Shown piece after piece: positions 8,526 to 17,817 of a stretch of DNA of 64,000 nt. A program made the translations under genes and the position numbers. This DNA is from Streptomyces sparsogenes (lineage in GTDB: Bacteria > Actinomycetota > Actinomycetes > Streptomycetales > Streptomycetaceae): assembly GCF_001704635.1 (NCBI RefSeq), contig NZ_MAXF01000023.1, positions 1-64,000 on the forward strand, written 5' to 3'. Below the pieces are notes generated by a model, which was not told the DNA's origin, did not search any database, and saw nothing but the letters and a program-made list of their open reading frames with translations. Each line of letters opens with the position of its first letter. The first letter of the stretch is position 1.

Positions 8526-8608
8526 CCCTTTGTCGGAGTCCAACAATTCCCTTCACGGTTCTTCGTCCTTGTCCTCACGGGCGGGCGAGACCGACCACAA
8601 GAGAGAGT

Positions 8609-9616
8609 GTGAGGGTGCTCGTACTCGTCGCTCCCGGCCAGGGCGCCCAGAAGCCCGGCTTCCTGACCCCCTGGCTCGACCTCCCCGGCGTCACCGAACG
8701 GCTGACCTGGTGGTCCGCCGTATCCGGCCTGGATCTGATCCACTACGGCACCAAGGCCGACGAGGAGGAGATCCGGGACACCGCCGTGGCCCAGCCGCTG
8801 CTGGTGGCCGCGGCACTCGTCTCCGCCCGGGCCCTGTTCCCCGAGGACGCCGCGGGCGCCGGGGGCGCCGGGAACTCCGCCGAGGGGCTCCCCGGGAGCG
8901 CCCGGGCCGTGCTCGGCGCGACGGCCGGCCACAGCGTCGGTGAGATCGCGGCGGCCGCGGTCGCCGGGGTGCTGACCGAGGAGACCGCCATGGTGCTGGT
9001 CCGCCGCCGCGGGCTGGCCATGGCGGAAGCCGCGGCCCAGGCCGAGACCGGCATGTCCGCGGTGCTCGGCGGCGAACAGGACGAGGTGGTCGCCCATCTG
9101 ACCAAGCTCGGGCTGACCCCGGCGAACGTCAACGGCGCGGGCCAGATCGTGGCGGCCGGAACCGCCGAGCAGTTGGCCGCCCTGGCCGCCGACAAGCCCG
9201 AAGGGGTGCGCCGGGTGGTTCCGCTGGCGGTGGCCGGCGCCTTCCACACCGACCACATGGCCCCGGCGGTCTCGGCCCTGGACACCCTGGTCGCGGGCGC
9301 CCCCTTCGCCGACCCGCGCCTGACCTACGTCTCCAACCGGGACGGACACGTCGTCACCTCCGGCGCCGAGATCGCCCAGCGCCTGGTCGCCCAGGTGTCC
9401 AACCCGGTCCGCTGGGACCTGTGCATGGAGACCTTCCAGCGGCTGGGCGCCACCGCGATCATCGAGGTGGCGCCGGGCGGCACGCTCGTCGGCATCGCCA
9501 AGCGCGCCCTGCCGGGCGTCAAGACGCTGGCCCTCAAGACTCCCGACGACCTCGAGGCGGCCCGTGCGCTGATCGCCGAGCACGCTGTTCCGGTCGCCGA
9601 CACCCCGGCCGAATAG
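8609..9616 (+). CDS. fabD: Malonyl-CoA:ACP malonyltransferase
   Basis: Transfers malonyl from CoA to acyl carrier protein, feeding FabH and FabF. The 335-residue protein starts with VLVAPGQGAQKPGF, has the active serine in GHSVGE (about residue 109) and the partner His in AFHTDHM. A Gly/Ala-rich insert (about residues 84-100) lies just before the active site. The frame is open from 8438, but similarity begins at the VRVLVLVAPG segment; GTG 8609 or GTG 8615 are the plausible starts, the second having GAGAGAG at better spacing. fabH begins 13 bases after the stop, with its AGGAG overlapping the fabD stop, so the genes are one operon. Confidence 0.96.
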   Translation: MRVLVLVAPGQGAQKPGFLTPWLDLPGVTERLTWWSAVSGLDLIHYGTKADEEEIRDTAVAQPLLVAAALVSARALFPEDAAGAGGAGNSAEGLPGSARAVLGATAGHSVGEIAAAAVAGVLTEETAMVLVRRRGLAMAEAAAQAETGMSAVLGGEQDEVVAHLTKLGLTPANVNGAGQIVAAGTAEQLAALAADKPEGVRRVVPLAVAGAFHTDHMAPAVSALDTLVAGAPFADPRLTYVSNRDGHVVTSGAEIAQRLVAQVSNPVRWDLCMETFQRLGATAIIEVAPGGTLVGIAKRALPGVKTLALKTPDDLEAARALIAEHAVPVADTPAE

Positions 9617-9629
9617 GAGCTCCCAGAGC

Positions 9630-10640
9630 ATGACCGCGAAGATCAAGCCCACCAAGGGCGCCCCGTACGCGCGCATCCTCGGTGTCGGCGGCTACCGTCC
9701 GCACCGCGTGGTCCCCAACGAGGAGATCCTCAAGCACATCGACTCCTCCGACGAGTGGATCCGCAGCCGCTCGGGGATCGCCACGCGGCACTGGGCCGGG
9801 CCGGACGAGACGGTGGCCACCATGTCCGTCGAGGCGGGCGGAAAGGCCATCGCCGCGGCGGGTCTGACGCCGGAGCAGATCGGCGGCGTGGTCGTCGCCA
9901 CCGTCTCGCACTTCAAGCAGACCCCGGCGGTGGCCACCGAGATCGCCCACCGGCTCGGCGCGGGCAAGCCGGCCGCCTTCGACATCTCGGCGGGCTGCGC
10001 GGGCTTCGGCTACGGCCTGACCCTCGCCAAGGGCATGGTCACCGACGACACCGCCGAGTACGTGCTGGTCGTCGGCGTGGAGCGGCTCTCGGACCTGACG
10101 GACCTGGAGGACCGCGCGACCGCCTTCCTGTTCGGCGACGGCGCGGGCGCCGTGGTCGTCGGCCCGTCCGAGGAGCCCGCGATGGGCCCGACCGTCTGGG
10201 GCTCGGAGGGCGACAAGTCCGACACCATCACCCAGACGCTGCCGTGGGACGTGTACCGCGACGAGAAGGCCGCCGAGGTGCGCTTCCCCGCGATCACCCA
10301 GGAGGGCCAGTCGGTCTTCCGCTGGGCGGTCTACGAGATGGCCAAGGTCGCCCAGCAGGCCCTGGACGAGGCCGGGGTCAGCCCCCAGGACCTCGATGTC
10401 TTCATCCCCCATCAGGCCAACATGCGGATCATCGACTCGATGGTCAAAACCCTTGAGCTGCCGGAGCACGTCACGGTCGCCCGTGACGTGGAGACCACCG
10501 GCAACACCTCGGCCGCCTCCATCCCGCTCGCCATGGAGCGGCTGTTGGCGACCGGACAGGCGAAGAGCGGCGACACCGCGCTCGTCATCGGCTTCGGGGC
10601 GGGTCTCGTATACGCAGCGACGGTCGTTACCCTCCCTTAG
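9630..10640 (+). CDS. fabH: 3-oxoacyl-ACP synthase III
   Basis: Condenses a starter acyl-CoA with malonyl-ACP, the first step of fatty acid synthesis; in Streptomyces it prefers branched starters such as isobutyryl-CoA. The 336-residue sequence shows the full Cys-His-Asn triad: C123 (ISAGCAGF), H261 (IPHQANMR) and N292 (TTGNTSAAS). Length is normal. The start ATG 9630 has AGGAGCTC just upstream. It is the second gene of the fab operon, followed by acpP 74 bases later. Confidence 0.97.
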   Translation: MTAKIKPTKGAPYARILGVGGYRPHRVVPNEEILKHIDSSDEWIRSRSGIATRHWAGPDETVATMSVEAGGKAIAAAGLTPEQIGGVVVATVSHFKQTPAVATEIAHRLGAGKPAAFDISAGCAGFGYGLTLAKGMVTDDTAEYVLVVGVERLSDLTDLEDRATAFLFGDGAGAVVVGPSEEPAMGPTVWGSEGDKSDTITQTLPWDVYRDEKAAEVRFPAITQEGQSVFRWAVYEMAKVAQQALDEAGVSPQDLDVFIPHQANMRIIDSMVKTLELPEHVTVARDVETTGNTSAASIPLAMERLLATGQAKSGDTALVIGFGAGLVYAATVVTLP

Positions 10641-10714
10641 TCAAGATCCCACGCAGCCCCGAACAGGTCGGACGCTGCGCACTCACCGCACACACCCGAA
10701 GAAGGAGCGCCGCA

Positions 10715-10963
10715 ATGGCCGCCACTCAGGAAGAGATCGTCGAGGGTCTCGCCGAGATCGTCAACGAGATCGCCGGTATCCCGACCGAGGACGTCCTGCT
10801 GGAGAAGTCCTTCACGGACGACCTGGACGTCGACTCGCTGTCCATGGTCGAGGTCGTCGTCGCCGCCGAGGAGCGCTTCGACGTGAAGATCCCGGACGAC
10901 GACGTCAAGAACCTCAAGACCGTCGGCGACGCCGCCGACTACATCCTCAAGCACCAGGGCTGA
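10715..10963 (+). CDS. acpP: Acyl carrier protein
   Basis: An 82-residue acidic carrier of the growing acyl chain. The phosphopantetheine attachment serine is S41 in DLDVDSLSM. GAAGGAG (10701-10707) precedes the ATG by 7 bases, the best ribosome site of the operon, fitting the need for abundant product. It lies between fabH and fabF, which marks it as the fatty-acid rather than a polyketide ACP. Confidence 0.97.
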   Translation: MAATQEEIVEGLAEIVNEIAGIPTEDVLLEKSFTDDLDVDSLSMVEVVVAAEERFDVKIPDDDVKNLKTVGDAADYILKHQG

Positions 10964-11031
10964 GTCCGAGCGCTTGTCGCCACCCGAGCGGTGGCGGGTC
11001 CAGCACCTTCAACACGTGGAATAGGAATCCT

Positions 11032-12294
11032 GTGAGCTCGACCAATCGCACCGTGGTCGTCACCGGTGTTGGTGCCACGACGCCGCTGGGTGGCGACGCC
11101 TCCGCCACCTGGGAGGCACTGCTCGCCGGTCGTTCCGGCGTACGCCTCCTCGACGAGGACTGGGCGGCCGACCTGCCCGTGCGCATCGCCGCGCGGATCG
11201 CGGTGGAGCCCGGTACCGTCATCCCCCGTCCGCAGGCCCGCAAGCTCGACCGCTCGGCGCAGTTCGCGCTGATCGCGGCCCGGGAGGCCTGGGCCGACGC
11301 CGGCTTCACCGCCCGGGCGGGCGAGGACCCGACAGTCGACCCCGACCGTCTTGGCGCGGTCGTGGCCTCCGGCATCGGCGGTGTGACCACCCTCCTCGAC
11401 CAGTACGACGTGCTGCGCGAGAAGGGCGTCCGCAAGGTGTCCCCGCACACCGTGCCGATGCTCATGCCCAACAGCCCGGCGGCCAACGTCGGCCTGGAGG
11501 TGGGCGCCCGCGCCGGTGTCCACACCCCGGTCAGCGCCTGCGCGTCGGGCGCTGAGGCCATCGGTTACGCCATCGAGATGATCCGCACCGGCCGCGCCGA
11601 CGTGGTGGTCGCGGGCGGCACCGAGGCGTCCATCCACCCGCTGCCCATCGTGGCCTTCGGCAACATGATGGCGATGTCGAAGAACAACGAGGACCCGCAG
11701 GGCGCCTCGCGTCCGTTCGACACCGGCCGCAACGGCTTCGTGATGGGCGAGGGGTCCGGCGTCATCGTCCTGGAGTCGGCCGAGCACGCCGCCCGGCGCG
11801 GCGCGCGGGTCTACGCCGAGGCCATCGGCCAGGGCATCTCGGCCGACGCGCACCACATCACCCAGCCCGAGCCCTCCGGGAACGGCATCGCCCACGCGCT
11901 GCAGAACCTGGTCGAGGCCACCGAGCTCAAGCCGGCCGAGATCGCGCACGTCAACGCGCACGCGACCTCGACCCCGCAGGGCGATGTGGCGGAGCTGAAG
12001 GCGCTGCGCAAGGTCTTCGGCCACGATGTCGACCACATGGCGATCTCCGCCACCAAGTCGATGACCGGCCACCTGCTGGGCGGCGCGGGCGGTGTGGAGA
12101 CGGTGGCCACCGTGCTGGCCCTGCACCACCGGCTGGCCCCGCCCACGATCAACCTCGACCACCTCGACCCGGAAGCGGACGGGGACGTCGTGCGCGGCGA
12201 GCCCCGGCCCCTGCCGGCGGGCGCGATCGCCGCGCTCAACGACTCGTTCGGCTTCGGCGGCCACAACGTGGTGCTGGCCTTCCGGACGGTCTGA
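11032..12294 (+). CDS. fabF: 3-oxoacyl-ACP synthase II
   Basis: Elongating condensing enzyme of type II fatty acid synthesis. The 420-residue protein has the active Cys (C170, VSACASGAEA) and the two His residues in NAHATSTPQGD and GHLLGGAGG. The frame is open far upstream through the acpP region, but the ketosynthase begins at SSTNRTVVVTGVG; GTG 11032 with AGGAA just before it is the natural start. It is the last gene of the fab operon and is followed by a long terminator hairpin. Confidence 0.95.
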   Translation: MSSTNRTVVVTGVGATTPLGGDASATWEALLAGRSGVRLLDEDWAADLPVRIAARIAVEPGTVIPRPQARKLDRSAQFALIAAREAWADAGFTARAGEDPTVDPDRLGAVVASGIGGVTTLLDQYDVLREKGVRKVSPHTVPMLMPNSPAANVGLEVGARAGVHTPVSACASGAEAIGYAIEMIRTGRADVVVAGGTEASIHPLPIVAFGNMMAMSKNNEDPQGASRPFDTGRNGFVMGEGSGVIVLESAEHAARRGARVYAEAIGQGISADAHHITQPEPSGNGIAHALQNLVEATELKPAEIAHVNAHATSTPQGDVAELKALRKVFGHDVDHMAISATKSMTGHLLGGAGGVETVATVLALHHRLAPPTINLDHLDPEADGDVVRGEPRPLPAGAIAALNDSFGFGGHNVVLAFRTV

Positions 12295-12302
12295 TCCACC
12301 AC

Positions 12303-12365
12303 CGGGGCTCCGCCCCGGACCCCGGCACACCTCAGGGTGCCCGCCGGGTCCGGGGCGGAGCCCCG
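12303..12365 (+). terminator. Terminator of the fab operon
   Basis: A perfect 20-bp GC stem (12303-12322 with 12346-12365) starts 8 bases after the fabF stop. The loop contains a smaller hairpin (around CACCTCAGGGTG). Confidence 0.85.
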
Positions 12366-12464
12366 CGTGTTGCCGCCGCGTGTTGCCGCGTTGCCGCCGC
12401 GTGTTGCCGCCGCGTGTTCCGGCCGCGTGTTCCGGCCGCCGCCTGCCGCGACCGCGTGTTCAGC
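12363..12464. repeat. 13-bp tandem repeat array ending at a stop codon
   Basis: Units of ccgcgtgttgccg or ccgcgtgttccgg at 12363, 12376, 12397, 12410 and 12423, with two degenerate units between, and a last unit (12452-12464, ccgcgtgttcagc) that supplies TCA, the stop of the minus-strand dehydrogenase at 12460. Confidence 0.8.
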
Positions 12465-13356
12465 CGTCGAAGCTGGCGAAGTACGACGCGGCCATGTCCT
12501 GGTCGCCGTGCCCCTTCTCGGTGGCCCGCCGGAACCGCTCCGCGCCCGCGGCCGCCACATCCAGCCGCACCCCCGCGCGCTGCCCCGCCTCGACGATCAG
12601 CCGGGCGTCCTTCTCCGCGGTCCTGGTCGCGAAGCTGGCCTCGAGATGGCCGCTGAGCAGCATCTCCGCCTTGGTCCGCAGATAGCCCATGTCCAGCGGC
12701 CCACCCGCGACCACGTCCAGGAAGGCGCGCGGGTCCACGCCGAGCCCCTCCGCGAGGGCCAGCGCCTCGGCCGTGCCGTTCGTGACGGTGAGCACCCAGC
12801 TGTTGGCCACCAGCTTGAGCCGGCTGGCCGCGCCCTGCTCTCCGCTGTCGCCCACCCACTGGGTCCGGCTGCCGATCCCGTCGAAGACGGGGGCCAGGAC
12901 GGCACGGGCCGGCTCGGGGCCGGCGGCCAGCACCACCAGCTGTCCGCTCTCGGCGGGCTGCTTGGTGCCCAGGACGGGGGCGTCGACGAAGACCAGTCCG
13001 CTCTCCCGGGCGAAGGCGGTGAGGTCGTCGAGGCCGCTGAGACCGGCGGTGGTGGACTGGGCCCACACCGTGCCGGGGCGCAGCCCGGGGGCGGCCTGGC
13101 GCATCGCGTCGAGGGTGGCCGGGCCGTCGTGGAGGATCGTCAGGACGACGTCGGCGCCGTCCACGGCCTCGGCGGGGGTGTCGGTGACGCGGACACCGTG
13201 GGCGGCCAATGGCTCGGCCTTGGCGCGGGTGCGGTTCCAGGCGCGGACCTCGAGCCCGGCCCCGGCGAGGTTGCGGGCCATGGGGAAGCCCATGGTGCCG
13301 GTGCCGAGGACGGCGACGGATCGGGCGGGACGGGGGGTGGGGAGGTTTTCGGTCAT
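12460..13356 (-). CDS. NAD(P)-dependent beta-hydroxyacid dehydrogenase (HIBADH family)
   Basis: A 298-residue cytoplasmic oxidoreductase. The N-terminal Rossmann fold has GTGTMGFPMARNLAGAG (about residues 18-34) with NRT at the end of the second strand, suggesting NADP preference; the substrate segment QSTTAGLSG and the catalytic Lys in RLKLVANSW are present, and the all-helical C-terminal domain is complete. It belongs with 3-hydroxyisobutyrate dehydrogenase and tartronate semialdehyde or imine reductase relatives; the substrate is not determinable here. It converges on fabF, and its stop lies in a tandem repeat. Confidence 0.9.
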   Translation of the reverse strand: MTENLPTPRPARSVAVLGTGTMGFPMARNLAGAGLEVRAWNRTRAKAEPLAAHGVRVTDTPAEAVDGADVVLTILHDGPATLDAMRQAAPGLRPGTVWAQSTTAGLSGLDDLTAFARESGLVFVDAPVLGTKQPAESGQLVVLAAGPEPARAVLAPVFDGIGSRTQWVGDSGEQGAASRLKLVANSWVLTVTNGTAEALALAEGLGVDPRAFLDVVAGGPLDMGYLRTKAEMLLSGHLEASFATRTAEKDARLIVEAGQRAGVRLDVAAAGAERFRRATEKGHGDQDMAASYFASFDG

Positions 13357-13417
13357 GCCCGCACGCTAGGGCTTCGAGCGAGCTCCAGGCCAAACGCTCC
13401 AGGTCAGACGCGGGTGT

Positions 13418-13912
13418 TCAGACCACCTGGTGGAGCCAGCGTACGGGCGCGCCCTCCCCCGCGTAGCGGAAGGGCTCCAGCTCGTCGTCCCAGGGCTTGC
13501 CGAGCAGCTTGGCGACCTCGGCCTGCAAGTCGCTCTCCCCGCGCGCCGAGCGCCCGAGCGCGGCGCGCAGCCGGTCCTCGGGGATCAGGATGTCGCCGTG
13601 CATGCCGGTGACCGCGTGGAAGATACCGAGGTCGGGGGTGGAGCTGTAGCGCTCGCCCTCGGCCGTGGCGCACGGTTCCGCGGTCACCTCGAAGCGCAGC
13701 AGGTGCCAGCCGCGGAGCGCGGAGGCCAGCTTGGAGGCGGTGCCGACCTCGCCCTGCCAGGAGAACTCGGCGCGCCATGTGCCGGGCGCGGCGGGCTGCT
13801 TGATCCAGTCGAGGGTGACGCGCACGCCGAGTACGCCCGCGATGGCCCATTCGACGTGTGGGCACAGCGCGCGCGGGGCGGAGTGAACGTACAGAACTCC
13901 ACGTGTCGTCAC
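13418..13912 (-). CDS. DUF3145 family protein
   Basis: A 164-residue protein conserved in streptomycetes near the fab cluster. It begins TTRGVLYVHSAPRALCPHVE and contains long conserved segments (WRAEFSWQGEVGTASKLAS, TPDLGIFHAVTGMHGDILIP, LGKPWDDELEPFRYAGEG). No catalytic motif, signal peptide or membrane segment is seen; function is unknown. Start ATG 13912 is supported by the family N-terminus. It is transcribed divergently from the SGNH lipoprotein gene. Confidence 0.88.
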   Translation of the reverse strand: MTTRGVLYVHSAPRALCPHVEWAIAGVLGVRVTLDWIKQPAAPGTWRAEFSWQGEVGTASKLASALRGWHLLRFEVTAEPCATAEGERYSSTPDLGIFHAVTGMHGDILIPEDRLRAALGRSARGESDLQAEVAKLLGKPWDDELEPFRYAGEGAPVRWLHQVV

Positions 13913-14238
13913 CTGGGCCTCCTGTGCGGTTCGAGGTACGCCTTCCCCAGCGGCCTCGTGCCCGTACCGGTGACGCCCGGGACAGCACTAGACATTCTGC
14001 CCTAATGATCACCCTCGCACCAGCCCCGAGGTTACCTGCAGTGAAATTTTTCGGGCAGAATTCTTATGAAAACGGACAGTATGTGACGCCGGGTAATGTG
14101 CCCGTACCGCAACGCTCCCGCTCCCGCCAGGGTGTGAGCGGGGCCGGCCCGGGAAAACGCTACCGCGCGGTGCGTCCGGAGGAGTGACGTACCGTCGGTC
14201 CTGGACAGAATCACCCATCAGTCGGAGGGGGAACAGCC
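13913..14238. other. Intergenic region between divergent genes (326 bp)
   Basis: No convincing gene. A block at about 14038-14100 is unusually AT-rich for this genome and probably holds promoters for DUF3145 (leftward) and the SGNH gene (rightward). I could not fix -10 and -35 boxes with confidence. An open frame crossing it on the plus strand (13858-14187) lacks a ribosome site and family resemblance. Confidence 0.5.
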
Positions 14239-15207
14239 ATGCGGGGCAGCGCAGCACGGCGGGGCCGGCCGTCTTTTGACGCCCGGTACGCCTTCGGCCC
14301 GGCCGCGTCGACGACCACCCGTACCACCGCGCGTGCCGCCGTCCGTACCGCTGTGGCGCTGCTCACCACGGGGGCCGTGCTGGCGTCGGCGGGCTGCCTC
14401 GGCGGCTCGGACGACGCCTCACATCCGGGCGGGCCCCGGGCGGGCAAGCGCCCCGCGGCCAAGCCCAGCATCCTGTGGAACACCCGGCCCGACTCCATCG
14501 CCTCGCTCGGCGACTCCATCACCCGCGGCTTCGACGCCTGCTCGGTGCTGGCCGACTGCCCCGAGGTGTCGTGGTCCACCGGCACGGAGGTGAACAGCCT
14601 CGCCCGCCGCCTGCTGCCCGCCGCCTCCCGCTCGACCGCGCGCAGCTGGAACTACGCCAAAACGGGCGCGGTGATGGCCGATCTGTCCGGCCAGATCCAA
14701 TCCGCGATCCCCCACAAGCCCGAGCTGGTGACCATCCTGATCGGCGCCAACGACGCCTGCCGGAGCACGGTGGACGCCATGACGCCGACGGCCCAGTTCC
14801 GGACCGACTTCAGCGCCGCGCTCAGGACGCTGCGCCAGGAGCTGCCCAAGACCCAGGTGTACGTGGCCAGCGTGCCGGACCTGAAGCGGCTGTGGTCCGA
14901 GGGGCGCAAGAACGTGCTGGGCAAGCAGATCTGGAAGCTGGGGATCTGCCCGTCGATGCTGAAGGACTCCGACGCCACCGACCCGGCGTCCATGGAGCGG
15001 CGCCGCCGGGTCGCGGACCGGGTGGAGGCGTACAACGGCGCGCTGAAGTCCGTCTGCGACCGGGACGCGCTGTGCCGCTACGACGGCGCGGTGCACGACT
15101 ACCGCTTCTCGACGGACGAGTTGAGCAAATGGGACTGGTTCCACCCGAGCAAGCGCGGTCAGCAGCGACTGGCCGCCATGGCCTACCGCCGCATCACCAC
15201 GCCATAG
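14239..15207 (+). CDS. SGNH/GDSL-type hydrolase lipoprotein
   Basis: A 322-residue exported esterase/lipase-like protein. A long basic N-terminus leads into a hydrophobic segment and the lipobox LASAGC (Cys at about residue 54), so the mature protein should be lipid-anchored. The SGNH blocks are all present: GDSIT (nucleophile Ser), the Gly of block II region, GANDAC (block III Asn) and DWFHPS (block V Asp and His). GGAGGGGGAA lies 5 bases before ATG 14239. It is followed by a 26-bp terminator hairpin and convergent GH3. Confidence 0.9.
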   Translation: MRGSAARRGRPSFDARYAFGPAASTTTRTTARAAVRTAVALLTTGAVLASAGCLGGSDDASHPGGPRAGKRPAAKPSILWNTRPDSIASLGDSITRGFDACSVLADCPEVSWSTGTEVNSLARRLLPAASRSTARSWNYAKTGAVMADLSGQIQSAIPHKPELVTILIGANDACRSTVDAMTPTAQFRTDFSAALRTLRQELPKTQVYVASVPDLKRLWSEGRKNVLGKQIWKLGICPSMLKDSDATDPASMERRRRVADRVEAYNGALKSVCDRDALCRYDGAVHDYRFSTDELSKWDWFHPSKRGQQRLAAMAYRRITTP

Positions 15208-15226
15208 CCCCCGCGCGGGAGGTTGT

Positions 15227-15284
15227 GGTGAGTATGAGACGGCGACACGCCGTCGGGTCGGCGTGTCGCCGTCTCATACTCACC
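15227..15284. terminator. Bidirectional terminator with 26-bp perfect stem
   Basis: Bases 15227-15252 are the exact reverse complement of 15259-15284, with a 6-base TCGGGT loop. It lies between convergent genes (stop at 15207 plus strand, stop at 15298 minus strand). Confidence 0.9.
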
Positions 15285-15297
15285 GCAAATCCCTCCT

Positions 15298-17817
15298 TCA
15301 GACCACAGCCACCGGGACGGACAGGCGGGGGTCGGCGATGCTGCGGGCCGCCTGGGCGGTGTACGTGCCGGGGACCAGCCGCCACGTGTGCGCGGCCTCG
15401 TCCCAGACCTCCGCGGCCCGGCGCGGCAGCGCGATGGCCACCCGGGCCCGCTCGCCCGGCCCGGCGGTCACCGAGGCGAAGCCCGCGAGGCGGCGCGCCG
15501 GCCGCTCCTCGCCGTCTCCCCCGGGCACCGCGAGATAGACCTGGACCACCTCACGGCCGGCCCGCGCCCCGGTGTTGCGGACCGAGACGGTGAGCGTGCC
15601 CAGGGTGTCGCCCGGCTCCGCTGCCGGGGTGAAATCGGCGTCTTCGTAGGCCCATTCGGTGTAGCCGAGGCCGTGGCCGAACCAGTACGCGGGGGCCGGC
15701 GCGGCCTCCGGCCGCTCGGCGGCGCGCCGCTCCCACGCCCGGTAGCCGATGAACACGCCCTCGTCGTAGCTCAGCCGGCCGTCCGTCGGCCGGACCTCGC
15801 TGACCGGGGCGTCCGCCAGGCGGGCCGGCCAGGTGGTGGGCAGCCGCCCGCCGGGCTCCTCGGCCCCGAGCAAGACATCAGCGAGCGCCGCGCCCGCCTC
15901 CTGGCCCGGGAACCAGCTCAGCAGCACCGCCGCGACGTCCTCGCGCCAGGGCATCTCCACGGGCGAGCCGGCGTTGACGACCACGACGGTCGGGGTTCCG
16001 GTCGCGGCGACGCGCCGCACCAGTTCGTCCTGACGGCCCGGCAGCCGCAGGTCGGCGCGGTCGAAGCCCTCGCTCTCGACGCGCTCGGTCGTCGCGACCA
16101 CCACCACGGCGGCCTCGGCGGCTCCGGCCGCCGCCACCGCCTCCTCGATCAGCTCGTCCGCGTCGCGCTCGGGGGCGCGGTGCATCAGGCTCACGCACAC
16201 CGCCTGGAGGGGCGCGTCCTCGAGCTTGACGACCCGGCAGGTCAGGCCGACCCGTACGGGCAGACCGGCCGTCAGCTCGACGGTCCCGCGCGGGGCGGGC
16301 TCGCCGAAGGCCGCCTCGAAGGGGTCGCGCGCGTCCGCCATGTCCTGCACCCCCTCGAAGAGCACCGCGTCGCCCACGGACAGCCGGAAGCCGCCCAGGC
16401 CCCGGGTGCCGAAGGCGTGCGGGCCGCTCTCGCGCGGGGTGAAGGTGCCGGTGATCTCGACGGTGTGCAGCTCCTCGTACGTCACCCCCTCCGGCAGGTC
16501 GCCGAGCCACCGCACCTCGCCGCTCGGCAGGCTCGACTCCCCCAGCACCCGCCCGTCCCCGTCGCGCACGACGGCGCGCAGCTCGAACCCCTGGGCGGCC
16601 GGGGTCAGCTCGTCGGTGGGGTCGGCCCCGACGGCGTACGTGAGCACGCCCGGCGGCAGCGCCTCGCGCAGCCCCTCCAGCGGGGAGACGACGCGCTCGG
16701 GGAAGACCTGGGCCGAGCCGCCGCCGAGCACCCGGGCGTCGCGGGCGGCCGCGCCGAGCAGCGCCACGCCCGTCACCCGGGCGGGGTCCAGCGGCAGGGT
16801 CGGACGGCCGTCGGGGCCGGGCTCGTTGCGCAGCAGCACGAAGGAGCGGCGGGCGATCTCGCGGGCCAGCGCCGGGCCGCCGCCGTCGCCGAGGGGTTCC
16901 GGCCGGTCGGCGACCGGCACCGCCGGGGCCACGCCCTCCAGGGCCCCGACGCGGGCGGCGAGCCGGAGCACCCGGCGCACCGCCTCGTCCACGTCGGCCT
17001 CGGCGACCCGACCGGCGCGTACTGCGGCGGCCAGCGCCTCGCCGTAGACGGTGCGCGGGCCGGGCATGGCGGCGTCGAGCCCGCCGAGCAGGGCCCCTAC
17101 GGTGTCCCGGGCGGCCAGCCAGTCGGACACGATGAACCCGTCGAATCCCCACTCGCCGCGCAGCACCCCCTGCTGGAGCTCGCGGTGTTCGGTCATCGTG
17201 GAGCCGTTCACCCCGTTGTAGGCGGCCATGACGCCCCAGGGGCGGGCGTTCTTGACGATGGCTTCGAAGGGGGCGAGGTACAGCTCGCGCAGCGCCCGCG
17301 CGCCGACCCGGTTGTCGACGGTGAAGCGCTCGGTCTCGGCGTCGTTGGCGACGAAGTGCTTGACGGTCGTGCCCACCCCGCCCTCCTGGACGCCGGTCAC
17401 GTACCCGGTGCCGATCTCGCCGGTGAGGTACGGGTCCTCGCTGTACGCCTCGAAGTGGCGGCCGCCCAGCGGCGAGCGGTGCAGGTTCACGGTCGGCGCC
17501 AGCAGCACGTGCACGCCCTTGCGGCGCGCTTCCTGGGCGAGGAGGTGGCCGGCGCGGCGGGCCAGGGCGGGGTCCCAGGTCGCGGCCAGCGCGGTGGGGC
17601 TGGGCAGGGCGATGGAGGGGTCGTCGGCGGTCCAGTGCACGCCGCGCACGCCGATCGGGCCGTCCGACATGACCAGCGACCGCAGCCCGATCTCCGGGAC
17701 GGCGGGCAGCGACCACATGTCCTGACCGGCGAGCAACCGCGCCTTGGTGTCCAGGTCGAGCTTGCCGAGCGCGTTCTCCACGGCGTCCACGGCGTCCACG
17801 GCGCTCCCGTCGTTCAC
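15298..17817 (-). CDS. Glycoside hydrolase family 3 beta-glycosidase with PA14-like insert
   Basis: An 839-residue cytoplasmic enzyme (no signal peptide) that should remove terminal beta-linked sugars from imported oligosaccharides. The GH3 N-terminal barrel shows KHFVAND and the nucleophile region FIVSDW (Asp about 232); the C-terminal alpha/beta sandwich domain is interrupted by a PA14-type region at about residues 395-545 (GFELRAVVRDGDGR to RVGLTCRVVKLEDAP), and a fibronectin-III-like domain closes the protein (about 735-839). GAGGAGG stands before GTG 17817. It is divergent from a TetR gene that may control it. Substrate could be a glucoside, xyloside or other beta-glycoside. Confidence 0.93.
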   Translation of the reverse strand: MNDGSAVDAVDAVENALGKLDLDTKARLLAGQDMWSLPAVPEIGLRSLVMSDGPIGVRGVHWTADDPSIALPSPTALAATWDPALARRAGHLLAQEARRKGVHVLLAPTVNLHRSPLGGRHFEAYSEDPYLTGEIGTGYVTGVQEGGVGTTVKHFVANDAETERFTVDNRVGARALRELYLAPFEAIVKNARPWGVMAAYNGVNGSTMTEHRELQQGVLRGEWGFDGFIVSDWLAARDTVGALLGGLDAAMPGPRTVYGEALAAAVRAGRVAEADVDEAVRRVLRLAARVGALEGVAPAVPVADRPEPLGDGGGPALAREIARRSFVLLRNEPGPDGRPTLPLDPARVTGVALLGAAARDARVLGGGSAQVFPERVVSPLEGLREALPPGVLTYAVGADPTDELTPAAQGFELRAVVRDGDGRVLGESSLPSGEVRWLGDLPEGVTYEELHTVEITGTFTPRESGPHAFGTRGLGGFRLSVGDAVLFEGVQDMADARDPFEAAFGEPAPRGTVELTAGLPVRVGLTCRVVKLEDAPLQAVCVSLMHRAPERDADELIEEAVAAAGAAEAAVVVVATTERVESEGFDRADLRLPGRQDELVRRVAATGTPTVVVVNAGSPVEMPWREDVAAVLLSWFPGQEAGAALADVLLGAEEPGGRLPTTWPARLADAPVSEVRPTDGRLSYDEGVFIGYRAWERRAAERPEAAPAPAYWFGHGLGYTEWAYEDADFTPAAEPGDTLGTLTVSVRNTGARAGREVVQVYLAVPGGDGEERPARRLAGFASVTAGPGERARVAIALPRRAAEVWDEAAHTWRLVPGTYTAQAARSIADPRLSVPVAVV

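Noticed and set aside
13858..14187. A plus-strand frame of 109 codons in the DUF3145/SGNH intergenic region
   Set aside because: No ribosome site, odd composition and partial overlap with DUF3145 on the other strand; it crosses the AT-rich promoter block.
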